Source: Paramuribaculum sp. (GTDB lineage Bacteria; Bacteroidota; Bacteroidia; Bacteroidales; Muribaculaceae). From it: DNA of 6,673 nt. The stretch lies in the NCBI GenBank assembly GCA_029058455.1, contig JAIDXU010000366.1, positions 1 through 6,673 of the forward strand, read 5' to 3'. The notes below the pieces were generated by a model. The model saw only the letters and a program-made list of their open reading frames with translations, did not search any database and had not been told where the DNA came from. Position 1 is the stretch's first letter, and every line of letters starts with the position of its first letter. A program made the position numbers and the translations under genes. Shown piece after piece: positions 1-6,097 of this stretch.

Positions 1-128
1 TCGATCACCACCTTAAACAGTTGTTTCTTTGGTGGTGCGACCGGTTCGGCCGCCGATAGCATCGCCGGCAGCAGACTAACCATAATTATCAATATGTAAT
101 GCTTTATATTGCGCGGAAACAGAGTCAT
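1..128 (-). CDS. Secreted protein, probable N-acetylmuramoyl-L-alanine amidase (5' part only)
   Basis: Only the first 42 codons are in the window; the gene continues beyond base 1. Seen: the ATG at 128-126 is followed by a classic signal peptide, with a basic start (MTLFPRNIKHY), a hydrophobic core (ILIIMVSLLPAML) and a small-residue end (SAA) before EPVAPP, so cleavage near residue 27 is likely. The mature start is a short proline- and lysine-rich stretch leading into LFKVVID, where the window ends. KVVID followed by a GHGG-type zinc-binding motif is how the catalytic domain of Amidase_3 (AmiA/B/C-type) enzymes begins, often directly after the signal peptide in Bacteroidota. Such enzymes cleave the amide bond between N-acetylmuramic acid and L-alanine in periplasmic peptidoglycan. 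The zinc ligands lie outside the window, so the family is an inference. The start is well fixed: an in-frame stop lies at 153-155 and no other ATG lies between. A -7-like element sits about 40 bases upstream. No Shine-Dalgarno sequence is visible. Confidence 0.6.
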   Translation of the reverse strand, partial: MTLFPRNIKHYILIIMVSLLPAMLSAAEPVAPPKKQLFKVVI

Positions 129-168
129 CCGGGAGGGGAAATTATGATGGATTTATCAAAACCAACCA

Positions 169-176
169 CAAAATTA
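169..176 (-). promoter_or_regulatory. Putative Bacteroidota -7 promoter element for the amidase gene
   Basis: Read on the minus strand this is TAATTTTG, an exact match to the Bacteroidota -7 consensus TAnnTTTG. Transcription would start near 163-165, giving a leader of roughly 35 bases before the ATG at 128. It is preceded by a run of six T and a G; no clear -33 TTTG box is seen at the usual spacing. The same 15-base block recurs at 3457-3471. Confidence 0.5.
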
Positions 177-198
177 CAAAAAATAGTCTCACATCGGC

Positions 199-213
199 AC
201 ACAATAATTGTGT
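199..213. repeat. Perfect 15-base palindrome, possible operator
   Basis: ACACAAT-A-ATTGTGT is a perfect inverted repeat with 7-base arms around one central A. It lies in the divergent region between the amidase and GldB-like genes, about 22 bases upstream of the minus-strand -7 element, which is close to where that promoter's -33 region would be. Its size and symmetry suit a dimeric helix-turn-helix regulator, but no regulator gene is nearby and short palindromes also arise by chance in AT-rich DNA. Confidence 0.3.
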
Positions 214-322
214 TATGGCTCAAAATTCCAATCACGTCAACATTTTTTCCACATTTTTTATTTTGCATGAAGCAACAATGGGAATAGAAGCTGCGTTAGT
301 AAGAATGTAATATCCTACACCT

Positions 323-1282
323 ATGAATAAATTGATTTTAGCTCTTCCGATACTACTTTTTCTTCTTTTAGTCAACGCCTGTAAGAATGGCAGTCAAGCT
401 TCTCCTGAAACTCAAGAGATTGTTTGTGAGCCTGTTGAGATTGTTCGTCTTGACAGTATTATGGCTATGCCCGGCTATGCTGCGACGACAGATTCAGCTA
501 ACGCTCCGGCTGTCGCCGCGCTGATCGAAGCAGTGGGCGCTGCGGATGAGAATGAATATATATCTTCACGTGCATTCATGATATTCGGTCAGGATACGCG
601 CACCGGTCTTACCGATTTGTCGAATGTAGAGAAGAGTCTCGGAGTGGTGAAAAACCATCTTGACAGCTTTCCCGATAAAGTTTATGGCGTGGTGTGGCCG
701 TTTCGGCAGACTGTGATGGTGGGCGACAGCCTTGTTATGGTGGCCCTCAACCATTATCTTGGCCCTGACTATGAGGGTTATTCCGGCCTGCCTATATATC
801 AGAAAGCCCTCAAGACTCCCGACCGTATTGTGTATGACGTGGCTGAGGCATGGGTTTCCTCACGTTTCCCATATAAAAATGATATGGGTGTCAAGGTCTC
901 CAATAGAATGTTCTATGAAGGCGCGCTACTTCTTCGTATCAAAGAGGCTACCGGCGTGGAAAATGAGTGGGAACTTCTTGGCATGACACCCGAAGAATGG
1001 CAGACCGCAAAGAGTGCGGAAGCGGATGTGTGGCGTGAGCTTGCCGCACGACAGCTGTTATTTTCCGACTCTCCCGAGGTTGAAATGAAACTTTTTGATC
1101 CTGCGCCTTCAACGGTTTTAGGCAATATGGTGTTACCCGGGCGAATAGGCAGGTTTATGGGCATTAGAATGGTTGAAAGCTATCTTGCCTCTCATCCCGG
1201 CGAGACTCCACAGTCGATTTTAGACTCTGAGGTTTATAACGATCGCGACGTGATGAGGCTGTCAGGCTATAGTCCGCAATGA
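323..1282 (+). CDS. GldB-like lipoprotein
   Basis: A 319-residue protein with a lipoprotein signal: a hydrophobic segment (residues 4-17) ending in the lipobox VNAC, with Cys20 as the lipidated residue. It should be anchored to a membrane on the periplasmic side. The rest resembles the GldB family (gliding motility lipoprotein GldB and relatives), which is about this long in Bacteroidota. Supporting traits are the central stretch with FPDKVYGVVWPF, the NHYLGPDYEGY segment, the later MFYEGALLL segment, and the end with LPGRIGRFMGIRMVESYLASHP followed by a closing LSGYSP. This assignment rests on overall pattern and is moderately sure. In Flavobacterium GldB is needed for gliding; in gut Bacteroidales, which are not known to glide, the role of relatives is unclear. 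No HExxH-type metalloprotease motif is present. The ATG at 323 is chosen because it directly precedes the signal peptide; no Shine-Dalgarno is seen. The gene is probably transcribed alone and ends 3 bases from the convergent radA. Confidence 0.65.
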   Translation: MNKLILALPILLFLLLVNACKNGSQASPETQEIVCEPVEIVRLDSIMAMPGYAATTDSANAPAVAALIEAVGAADENEYISSRAFMIFGQDTRTGLTDLSNVEKSLGVVKNHLDSFPDKVYGVVWPFRQTVMVGDSLVMVALNHYLGPDYEGYSGLPIYQKALKTPDRIVYDVAEAWVSSRFPYKNDMGVKVSNRMFYEGALLLRIKEATGVENEWELLGMTPEEWQTAKSAEADVWRELAARQLLFSDSPEVEMKLFDPAPSTVLGNMVLPGRIGRFMGIRMVESYLASHPGETPQSILDSEVYNDRDVMRLSGYSPQ

Positions 1283-1285
1283 ATG

Positions 1286-2668
1286 TCAGGCAAATAGCTC
1301 TTTAAAGGCGTCTTCAACTTTCGATGCCTCGATAACCTTAATTTTTCGCGACGAAGCCTCGCTCCCTTTCAGGTTTCCGCGAGGTATGATGATGCGGCTC
1401 ATGCCGAGCTTCTCAGCTTCGGCTATACGTTGCTCTATTCTTACCACAGGGCGCAACTCTCCCGACAATCCAACTTCGGCGGCAAAAGCGGTTTCGGGGG
1501 GAATGGCGATGTCGACGTTTGATGACAGTATGGCGGCCACAACCGCGAGATCGAGTGCCGGATCGTTGACTTTCAGTCCTCCGGCTATGTTGAGAAACAC
1601 ATCTTTCTGGGCGAGTTTAAATCCCACTCTTTTTTCAAGCACGGCCAAAAGCATATTCATGCGCCGCTGATCGAATCCGTTGACTGATCGTTGGGGGGTG
1701 CCATAAGCTGCCGAACTTACCAGAGCCTGCACTTCAATCAGAAGCGGGCGCATACCTTCAACCGTCACTCCGATGGCAATGCCCGAAAGTTGTTGCTGAT
1801 CTTCACCCCGGGTAGTGAGGAGCATTTCAGAAGGATTGGCCACTTCCCTTAGTCCGCGGCGGCACATTTCATATATTCCCAACTCTGATGTTGAGCCAAA
1901 ACGGTTTTTGATTGACCTGAGCAGACGGAAAAGATAGTTGCTGTCACCCTCAAACTGGAGCACGGCATCAACTATATGTTCAAGCACCTTTGGACCGGCG
2001 ATACTGCCATCTTTGGTTATGTGGCCGATTATAATGACCGGCACTCCCGACTCTTTGGCAAAACGCTGCAACTGAGCGGCACATTCCCTCACCTGACTTA
2101 CCGAGCCGGCTGTTGATTCGAGCGTGTCGGAGGCTATTGTCTGAATGGAGTCTATCACGAGCAGCTCGGGATTGACTTCGGATATATGGTTGAAAATGGT
2201 TTCAAGCGAAGTTTCGCAGGCAATGAAAACATTGTCGGAGGCACGGCCTATGCGGTCGGCTCTCATCTTGATCTGGGTAGCGCTTTCCTCACCTGACACA
2301 TACAGCACGCGACGGCTTCTCACCGACAATACATTCTGCAACACAAGCGTTGATTTGCCTATACCGGGTTCTCCTCCCACAAGCACTATCGAGCCGGGCA
2401 CGAGTCCTCCGCCCAACACTCTGTTGAGTTCACCTGAAGGAAGAATTATTCTTTCAACTTCCTGCGACTCTATGCGGCTCACGGCCACCGGACGAGAGCG
2501 CATTGAGGAAGCGCCCGGGTTGCGGTTGCGTGATTTTGAGCCGGCAGCGGTCACACGCTCCTCTACCATTGTGTTCCATGCGCCGCATGAGGGGCATTTA
2601 CCTTCCCATTTCGGAGAGTCGGCACCACATTCGGTGCAGTGCCACACCGATTTTATCTTCAAAGCCAT
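1286..2668 (-). CDS. radA: DNA repair protein RadA (Sms)
   Basis: A 460-residue cytoplasmic protein, full length for RadA. This RecA-like ATPase is a DnaB-type helicase that promotes branch migration of recombination intermediates and acts in double-strand break repair. Domains visible in order: an N-terminal zinc ribbon with C11-C14 and C25-C28; a RecA-type ATPase core with Walker A GEPGIGKST at residues 99-107 and Walker B ELLVID ending at D173; the RadA signature KNRFG at 254-258; and a C-terminal Lon-protease-like domain from about 280 onward, including GGLKVNDPALDLAV. A 40-residue basic, serine-rich linker (about 38-70) separates the zinc ribbon from the ATPase core and is the least conserved-looking part. 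All key motifs are intact. The ATG at 2668 is the clear start, as the zinc ribbon begins at residue 11. It lies 7 bases after the SpoU-family methyltransferase gene and is almost certainly co-transcribed from the promoter at 3457-3464. Its stop codon lies 3 bases from the end of the convergent GldB-like gene. Confidence 0.97.
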   Translation of the reverse strand: MALKIKSVWHCTECGADSPKWEGKCPSCGAWNTMVEERVTAAGSKSRNRNPGASSMRSRPVAVSRIESQEVERIILPSGELNRVLGGGLVPGSIVLVGGEPGIGKSTLVLQNVLSVRSRRVLYVSGEESATQIKMRADRIGRASDNVFIACETSLETIFNHISEVNPELLVIDSIQTIASDTLESTAGSVSQVRECAAQLQRFAKESGVPVIIIGHITKDGSIAGPKVLEHIVDAVLQFEGDSNYLFRLLRSIKNRFGSTSELGIYEMCRRGLREVANPSEMLLTTRGEDQQQLSGIAIGVTVEGMRPLLIEVQALVSSAAYGTPQRSVNGFDQRRMNMLLAVLEKRVGFKLAQKDVFLNIAGGLKVNDPALDLAVVAAILSSNVDIAIPPETAFAAEVGLSGELRPVVRIEQRIAEAEKLGMSRIIIPRGNLKGSEASSRKIKVIEASKVEDAFKELFA

Positions 2669-2675
2669 AGAATAA

Positions 2676-3446
2676 TTATTCGGAGGTTAAGGCGCGTCTG
2701 CGCATTTCACTGAGTGTAATCGCCGTGGCTGTAGCCACATTGAGCGATTCGGATGTGGTTTGGCCGATGGGATAGGATGGTATGTGGATTCTGCGGGTTA
2801 TGATTTGTTCCACCTGTGAGGAAATGCCTTTCCCTTCATTGCCCATCACTACAACCGAACCCGATTCCAAAAACCGGATGTCATAGATATTGTCGCCGTT
2901 GAGGAATGTGCCATAAATGTTTACGCCCCGCGCAGAGGCGGCTTCAAGCCACTCGGCAAGGGGAGTATAGCTAACCTCAACTCTTGCCAAAGCTCCCATA
3001 GTGGCCATGACAACTTTGGGAGAAAATGCGTCGACCGTGTCGGGCGAACATACGATATGTCTCACGCCAAACCAATCACATGTGCGTATGATAGTGCCGA
3101 GATTGCCGGGATCCTGCACCGTGTCGAGCGCAACGACAAGCTCGTTGTCGGAAGGAATATGAGGTTCGAAGCATGGAAGAGAGAAAAGAGCTATCACTTC
3201 GGGAGGGGAGGATAGACGCGATAACCTGCCCATATCGCGGGCGGCGACTGTGATTATCTCCCGAGCCTTGATATGAGGATGAAGCTCAAGCCATGCGGCA
3301 GTGGCAAAAAGTATTTCAGGCCGGAAACCAGCTGTGAGATCGAGCACACATTTTGTGCCTTCGGCTTTCCATAAGCCGAGGTCACGGCGATGACGTGCCG
3401 AGTCGAGATCGGCAACCATCTTTCTTGTAGCGTTGGTCAGTTGCAT
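2676..3446 (-). CDS. SpoU/TrmH-family RNA 2'-O-ribose methyltransferase
   Basis: A 256-residue SPOUT-class methyltransferase that would transfer a methyl group from S-adenosylmethionine to a ribose 2'-OH in rRNA or tRNA. Numbered from the ATG at 3446, it has an N-terminal SpoU substrate-binding domain (about 1-90, with GLWKAEG near residues 24-30 in place of the usual GLFVAEG) and a C-terminal knotted SPOUT domain with the three family motifs: DPGNLGTIIRT (112-122, with catalytic-type N115 and R121), VVMGNEGKGIS (199-209), and IPSYPIG followed by SESLNVATA (about 222-240, with N236). It resembles RlmB and TrmH relatives, but the exact target cannot be read from sequence. A GTG at 3452, two codons upstream, would give 258 residues. 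I prefer the ATG because the likely transcription start falls near 3453. It is the first gene of a unit with radA 7 bases downstream; the pairing of an RNA modifier with a repair gene has no obvious functional logic. Confidence 0.9.
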   Translation of the reverse strand: MQLTNATRKMVADLDSARHRRDLGLWKAEGTKCVLDLTAGFRPEILFATAAWLELHPHIKAREIITVAARDMGRLSRLSSPPEVIALFSLPCFEPHIPSDNELVVALDTVQDPGNLGTIIRTCDWFGVRHIVCSPDTVDAFSPKVVMATMGALARVEVSYTPLAEWLEAASARGVNIYGTFLNGDNIYDIRFLESGSVVVMGNEGKGISSQVEQIITRRIHIPSYPIGQTTSESLNVATATAITLSEMRRRALTSE

Positions 3447-3456
3447 AGTCACACTG

Positions 3457-3464
3457 CAAAATTA
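3457..3464 (-). promoter_or_regulatory. Putative -7 promoter element for the methyltransferase-radA unit
   Basis: On the minus strand this reads TAATTTTG, an exact match to TAnnTTTG. Transcription would begin at about 3451-3455, essentially at the start codon, so the mRNA would have a leader of only a few bases or none. It forms the left arm of the inverted repeat at 3452-3489. No clear -33 TTTG is visible at normal spacing. Confidence 0.55.
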
Positions 3465-3476
3465 CAAAAAAATCAC

Positions 3477-3484
3477 TAACTTTG
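3477..3484 (+). promoter_or_regulatory. Putative -7 promoter element for rfbD-prfC
   Basis: TAACTTTG matches the Bacteroidota consensus TAnnTTTG exactly. Transcription would begin near 3488-3491, giving rfbD a leader of about 85 bases. No good -33 box is seen. It is the right arm of the inverted repeat at 3452-3489. Confidence 0.55.
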
Positions 3485-3490
3485 CAGTGC

Positions 3491-3545
3491 TGAAGAATCC
3501 GACAACCGGTTATTACCATACCGGCGGCACTGCCAAGATTCTTTA
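3491..3545 (+). other. Foldable 5' leader of rfbD (possible RNA structure)
   Basis: The start of the presumed rfbD leader can fold into a three-way junction. The outer stem is TGAAGAATC (3491-3499) with GATTCTTTA (3537-3545), 9 pairs including one G-U. Inside it are a hairpin CCGGT (3506-3510)/ACCGG (3520-3524) with a 9-base loop and a weak mini-hairpin GGC/GCC (3526-3528/3532-3534). There is no T-run after it, so it is not an ordinary terminator. I do not recognise it as a known riboswitch; function is open. Confidence 0.3.
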
Positions 3546-3574
3546 TCACAACATTTTATTTAGACTTTAAATCA

Positions 3575-4450
3575 GTGAAAATACTTGTTACCGGAGCCAA
3601 TGGTCAGCTCGGCACCGAACTAAGGGCGATACTTGAGAGCACAATGCCCGGATTGACCGACTATACAGATGTCGATACGCTTGATCTTACAGATGCGGCG
3701 GCGGTGAGTCGTTATATTACAAACGGCGAATATACTCATATTGTCAACTGCGCTGCATATACAGCTGTCGACCGGGCCGAAATGGAACCTGCCAAATGTC
3801 TGGCCGTTAACTTCGACGCGGTTAGAAATATAGCGGCCGCGGCCTATGAGTCGGGTGCCAAAGTGCTTCATATTTCAACTGACTATGTGTTTGACGGCAC
3901 AGCTCACAAGCCCTATGGTGAGGCCGATAAGGTTAATCCCACCTCTACCTACGGCACATCGAAGCGCAAGGGTGAGATGGTGCTGATGTCGCTATGCCCT
4001 TCGGCTATCGTGATACGTACCGCATGGCTTTACTCACCCCACGGTAACAATTTTGTCAAGACAATGCTCAGATTGCTCAACGAGCGTGCGCGTCTGTCGG
4101 TGATATGCGATCAGATAGGAACTCCCACAAGTGCCACAGATCTTGCCGGCGCGATAGTGTCGATTCTTAAGGCCGTGCAATGGGTGCCCGGATTCTATCA
4201 CTACACTGACGAAGGTGTGGCTTCGTGGTATGACTTTGCGAAGGCTATTGCCCGTAATTCCGGCCTGACACAGTGTGAGATAGTGCCGGTGTCGACCAAC
4301 GATTATAACATCGAGAACATCACCGCGGCCACACGTCCCCATTACAGCGTGCTTGACAAACAGCGCATCAAGCGCACCTACTCGCTCTCGATTCCCCATT
4401 GGGAGGAGAGCCTGATCAAGTGTCTGGAGCGTATGAATATCAAAGCCTGA
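3575..4450 (+). CDS. rfbD: dTDP-4-dehydrorhamnose reductase (RmlD/RfbD)
   Basis: A 291-residue cytoplasmic enzyme of the extended short-chain dehydrogenase group, the usual length for RmlD. It reduces dTDP-4-dehydro-L-rhamnose to dTDP-L-rhamnose with NAD(P)H, the last step in making the rhamnose donor for surface polysaccharides. Visible motifs: the Rossmann dinucleotide site GANGQLG at residues 7-13; NCAAYTAVDRAE at 58-69; the conserved ISTDYVFDG at 100-108, with catalytic-type T102; and the YxxxK pair Y126/K130 in STYGTSK. All catalytic positions are present. The start is a GTG: the first internal ATG (residue 24) would remove the nucleotide-binding loop, and upstream the frame reaches a stop at 3491-3493 without an ATG. 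The other rml genes (rmlA, B, C) are absent here, so this gene is detached from a full rhamnose operon. prfC follows after 37 bases with no terminator visible, suggesting co-transcription. The leader upstream can fold, which hints at post-transcriptional control. Confidence 0.95.
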   Translation: MKILVTGANGQLGTELRAILESTMPGLTDYTDVDTLDLTDAAAVSRYITNGEYTHIVNCAAYTAVDRAEMEPAKCLAVNFDAVRNIAAAAYESGAKVLHISTDYVFDGTAHKPYGEADKVNPTSTYGTSKRKGEMVLMSLCPSAIVIRTAWLYSPHGNNFVKTMLRLLNERARLSVICDQIGTPTSATDLAGAIVSILKAVQWVPGFYHYTDEGVASWYDFAKAIARNSGLTQCEIVPVSTNDYNIENITAATRPHYSVLDKQRIKRTYSLSIPHWEESLIKCLERMNIKA

Positions 4451-4487
4451 TTTTCTCACCTAAAACAATTACATTTCATTTCCTACC

Positions 4488-6065
4488 GTGCAGCTTAAAG
4501 ACGAAATAGCCCGCCGACGCACTTTTGCAATTATTTCCCACCCTGACGCCGGCAAAACAACCCTTACAGAAAAACTGCTGCTTTTTGGCGGCGCGATACA
4601 TATTGCAGGAGCCGTTAAAAGCAACAAGATCAAGAAAACCGCCACTTCCGACTGGATGGAAATAGAAAAACAGCGCGGCATATCGGTGGCGACTTCTGTG
4701 ATGGGTTTTGATTACGGCGACTATAAGATAAATATTCTCGATACTCCCGGTCACCAGGATTTTGCCGAAGATACCTACCGCACTCTTACGGCGGTTGATT
4801 CGGTTATTATCGTTGTCGACGTGGCCAAAGGTGTGGAGCAGCAGACACGCCGGCTCATGGAGGTGTGCCGTATGCGCAACACTCCCGTTATTATCTTCGT
4901 CAACAAGCTCGACCGAGAGGGTCGCGATCCCTTTGATATTCTTGATGAGCTTGAGCAGGAACTGAAAATCAGTGTGTGCCCTTTGAGCTGGCCTATAAAT
5001 ATAGGAGCCAAATTCAAGGGCGTTTACAGCATATATACCCATTCGCTCGACCTGTTTACTCCCGACAAGCAGAAGGTGAGCGAGCGTGTGGAAATCGACG
5101 ACATCAACGATCCCCGTATTGACGAGGCTGTCGGAGAGAAAGATGCCGCCAAGCTGCGTGAGGATATTGACCTTATCGAAGGTGTTTATCCAGAATTTTC
5201 GCGTGAACTTTATCTGCAGGGCAAACAGGCGCCGGTATTTTTCGGCTCGGCGCTCAATACCTTTGGCGTAAAGGAATTGCTCGACTGTTTTGTAGAGATT
5301 GCACCCCATCCCGGAGATGTTCAGGCTCAGGAACGTGTGGTCAAGGCCGACGAGGAGGCTTTTACCGGCTTTGTGTTTAAGATTCATGCCAATATGGATC
5401 CCAACCACCGCTCATGTATCGCCTTTGTGAAGGTTTGCTCGGGCACCTTTGAGCGTAACGCTCCTTATCGTCATGTGCGCAGCGACAAGACTCTTCGATT
5501 CGCGTCGCCAACAGCATTCATGGCTCAGAAAAAATCGATTGTCGACTATGCTTATCCGGGTGATATTGTGGGTATTCCCGATGTTGGCAACTTCAAAATC
5601 GGTGATACTCTCACATCAGGCGAACTGCTCCACTATAAAGGCTTGCCGTCGTTCTCGCCCGAGATGTTTAAATATATAGAAAACACCGACCCCATGAAGT
5701 CGAAGCAGCTCGAAAAGGGTGTGCGTCAGCTTATGGACGAGGGTGTTGCGCAGTTGTTCATCAATCAGTTCAACAACCGTAAGATTATCGGCACAGTGGG
5801 TCAGCTTCAGTTTGAGGTGATACAATACCGTCTGCTCCACGAATATGGAGCACAATGCCGATGGGAGCCTATCTCGCTCTATAAGGCTTGTTGGATAGAG
5901 AGTGATGACAAAGACGCCCTTGAGGCGTTCAAGCGCCGCAAACATCAGTTTATGGCGGTTGATCGCGAAGGGCGCGATGTTTTCCTCGCCGACAGCAACT
6001 ATGTGCTGCAGATGGCGCAGAACGACTTTCCGAAAATCAAGTTCCACACCTCGAGCGAGTATTAA
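4488..6065 (+). CDS. prfC: Peptide chain release factor 3 (RF3)
   Basis: A 525-residue translational GTPase, full length for RF3. After peptide release it removes RF1 or RF2 from the ribosome using GTP. Domain I is the GTPase, with G1 HPDAGKTT (18-25), a switch I region containing [12 protein letters not shown] (55-66), G3 DTPGH (85-89) and G4 NKLD (139-142). Domains II and III follow, with typical RF3 stretches [33 protein letters not shown] and [10 protein letters not shown]. The set of motifs and the end of the protein distinguish it from EF-G and from tetracycline-protection proteins. The start is a GTG: the first ATG (residue 57) would destroy the GTP site, and the GTG places the family-typical [12 protein letters not shown] at residues 9-20. 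No Shine-Dalgarno is visible before it. It lies 37 bases after rfbD and is probably expressed with it. Its stop is 17 bases from the end of the convergent gene. A 310-codon antisense open frame within it (4476-5408) is a codon-usage shadow. Confidence 0.97.
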   Translation: MQLKDEIARRRTFAIISHPDAGKTTLTEKLLLFGGAIHIAGAVKSNKIKKTATSDWMEIEKQRGISVATSVMGFDYGDYKINILDTPGHQDFAEDTYRTLTAVDSVIIVVDVAKGVEQQTRRLMEVCRMRNTPVIIFVNKLDREGRDPFDILDELEQELKISVCPLSWPINIGAKFKGVYSIYTHSLDLFTPDKQKVSERVEIDDINDPRIDEAVGEKDAAKLREDIDLIEGVYPEFSRELYLQGKQAPVFFGSALNTFGVKELLDCFVEIAPHPGDVQAQERVVKADEEAFTGFVFKIHANMDPNHRSCIAFVKVCSGTFERNAPYRHVRSDKTLRFASPTAFMAQKKSIVDYAYPGDIVGIPDVGNFKIGDTLTSGELLHYKGLPSFSPEMFKYIENTDPMKSKQLEKGVRQLMDEGVAQLFINQFNNRKIIGTVGQLQFEVIQYRLLHEYGAQCRWEPISLYKACWIESDDKDALEAFKRRKHQFMAVDREGRDVFLADSNYVLQMAQNDFPKIKFHTSSEY

Positions 6066-6069
6066 GGAG

Positions 6070-6097
6070 GGGAGTCAGGCGATTATTCTCCCATTTT
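6070..6097 (+). terminator. Possible weak intrinsic terminator after prfC
   Basis: GGGAG (6070-6074) can pair with CTCCC (6088-6092) across a 13-base loop, followed by ATTTT. The stem is short and the T-run is only four bases, so it would be weak. It overlaps the 3' end of the convergent gene. Read on the other strand the hairpin is not followed by a T-run, so it would serve prfC only. Confidence 0.25.

Larger units (their letters stand above)
3452..3489. repeat. Inverted repeat carrying two outward-facing promoters
   Basis: CACTGCAAAATTA (3452-3464) and TAACTTTGCAGTG (3477-3489) are reverse complements over 13 bases with a single mismatch (3461 against 3480), the outer 9 bases being perfect. 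The 12-base spacer is A-rich. Each arm holds one -7 element facing outward, so the upstream part of each promoter lies over the other one. The symmetry may simply reflect two similar promoters back to back, or it may also be a regulator site. Confidence 0.6.

Noticed and set aside
258..265. TTATTTTG as a -7 element for the GldB-like gene
   Set aside because: It differs from TAnnTTTG at the second position and sits in a long T-rich run where such matches are common. A promoter for the GldB-like gene must lie in 129-322, but I cannot place it with confidence.
99..287. 62-codon open frame in the divergent intergenic region
   Set aside because: It overlaps the well-supported start of the amidase gene on the opposite strand, spans the promoter and palindrome, and its low-complexity translation looks non-coding.
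2145..2675. 176-codon open frame on the plus strand, antisense to the start of radA
   Set aside because: It mirrors the RadA coding frame, is rich in serine and threonine as such shadows are, and shows no signal, domain or promoter of its own.
3484..3533. 7-base complementary arms GCAGTGC and GCACTGC, resembling a tRNA acceptor stem
   Set aside because: The span is only 50 bases, with no T-loop or anticodon arm. The left arm lies mostly upstream of the predicted transcription start, so it would not be in the rfbD RNA and would also clash with the stronger outer stem.
4034..4459. 141-codon open frame antisense to the end of rfbD
   Set aside because: Its translation has no recognisable domain and rfbD is intact on the other strand.
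4470..4477. TACATTTC as a separate prfC promoter
   Set aside because: It misses the last consensus G and would start transcription only about five bases before the GTG. Co-transcription with rfbD is simpler.
4476..5408. 310-codon open frame on the minus strand inside prfC
   Set aside because: It lies fully antisense to an intact RF3 with all GTPase motifs, and its translation shows no recognisable domain. Long antisense frames are expected from codon bias in conserved genes.
6073..6080. GTCAGGC at the prfC end, also present at the GldB-like/radA junction
   Set aside because: Seven or eight bases shared between two convergent junctions is expected by chance at this window size, and no structure supports a function.
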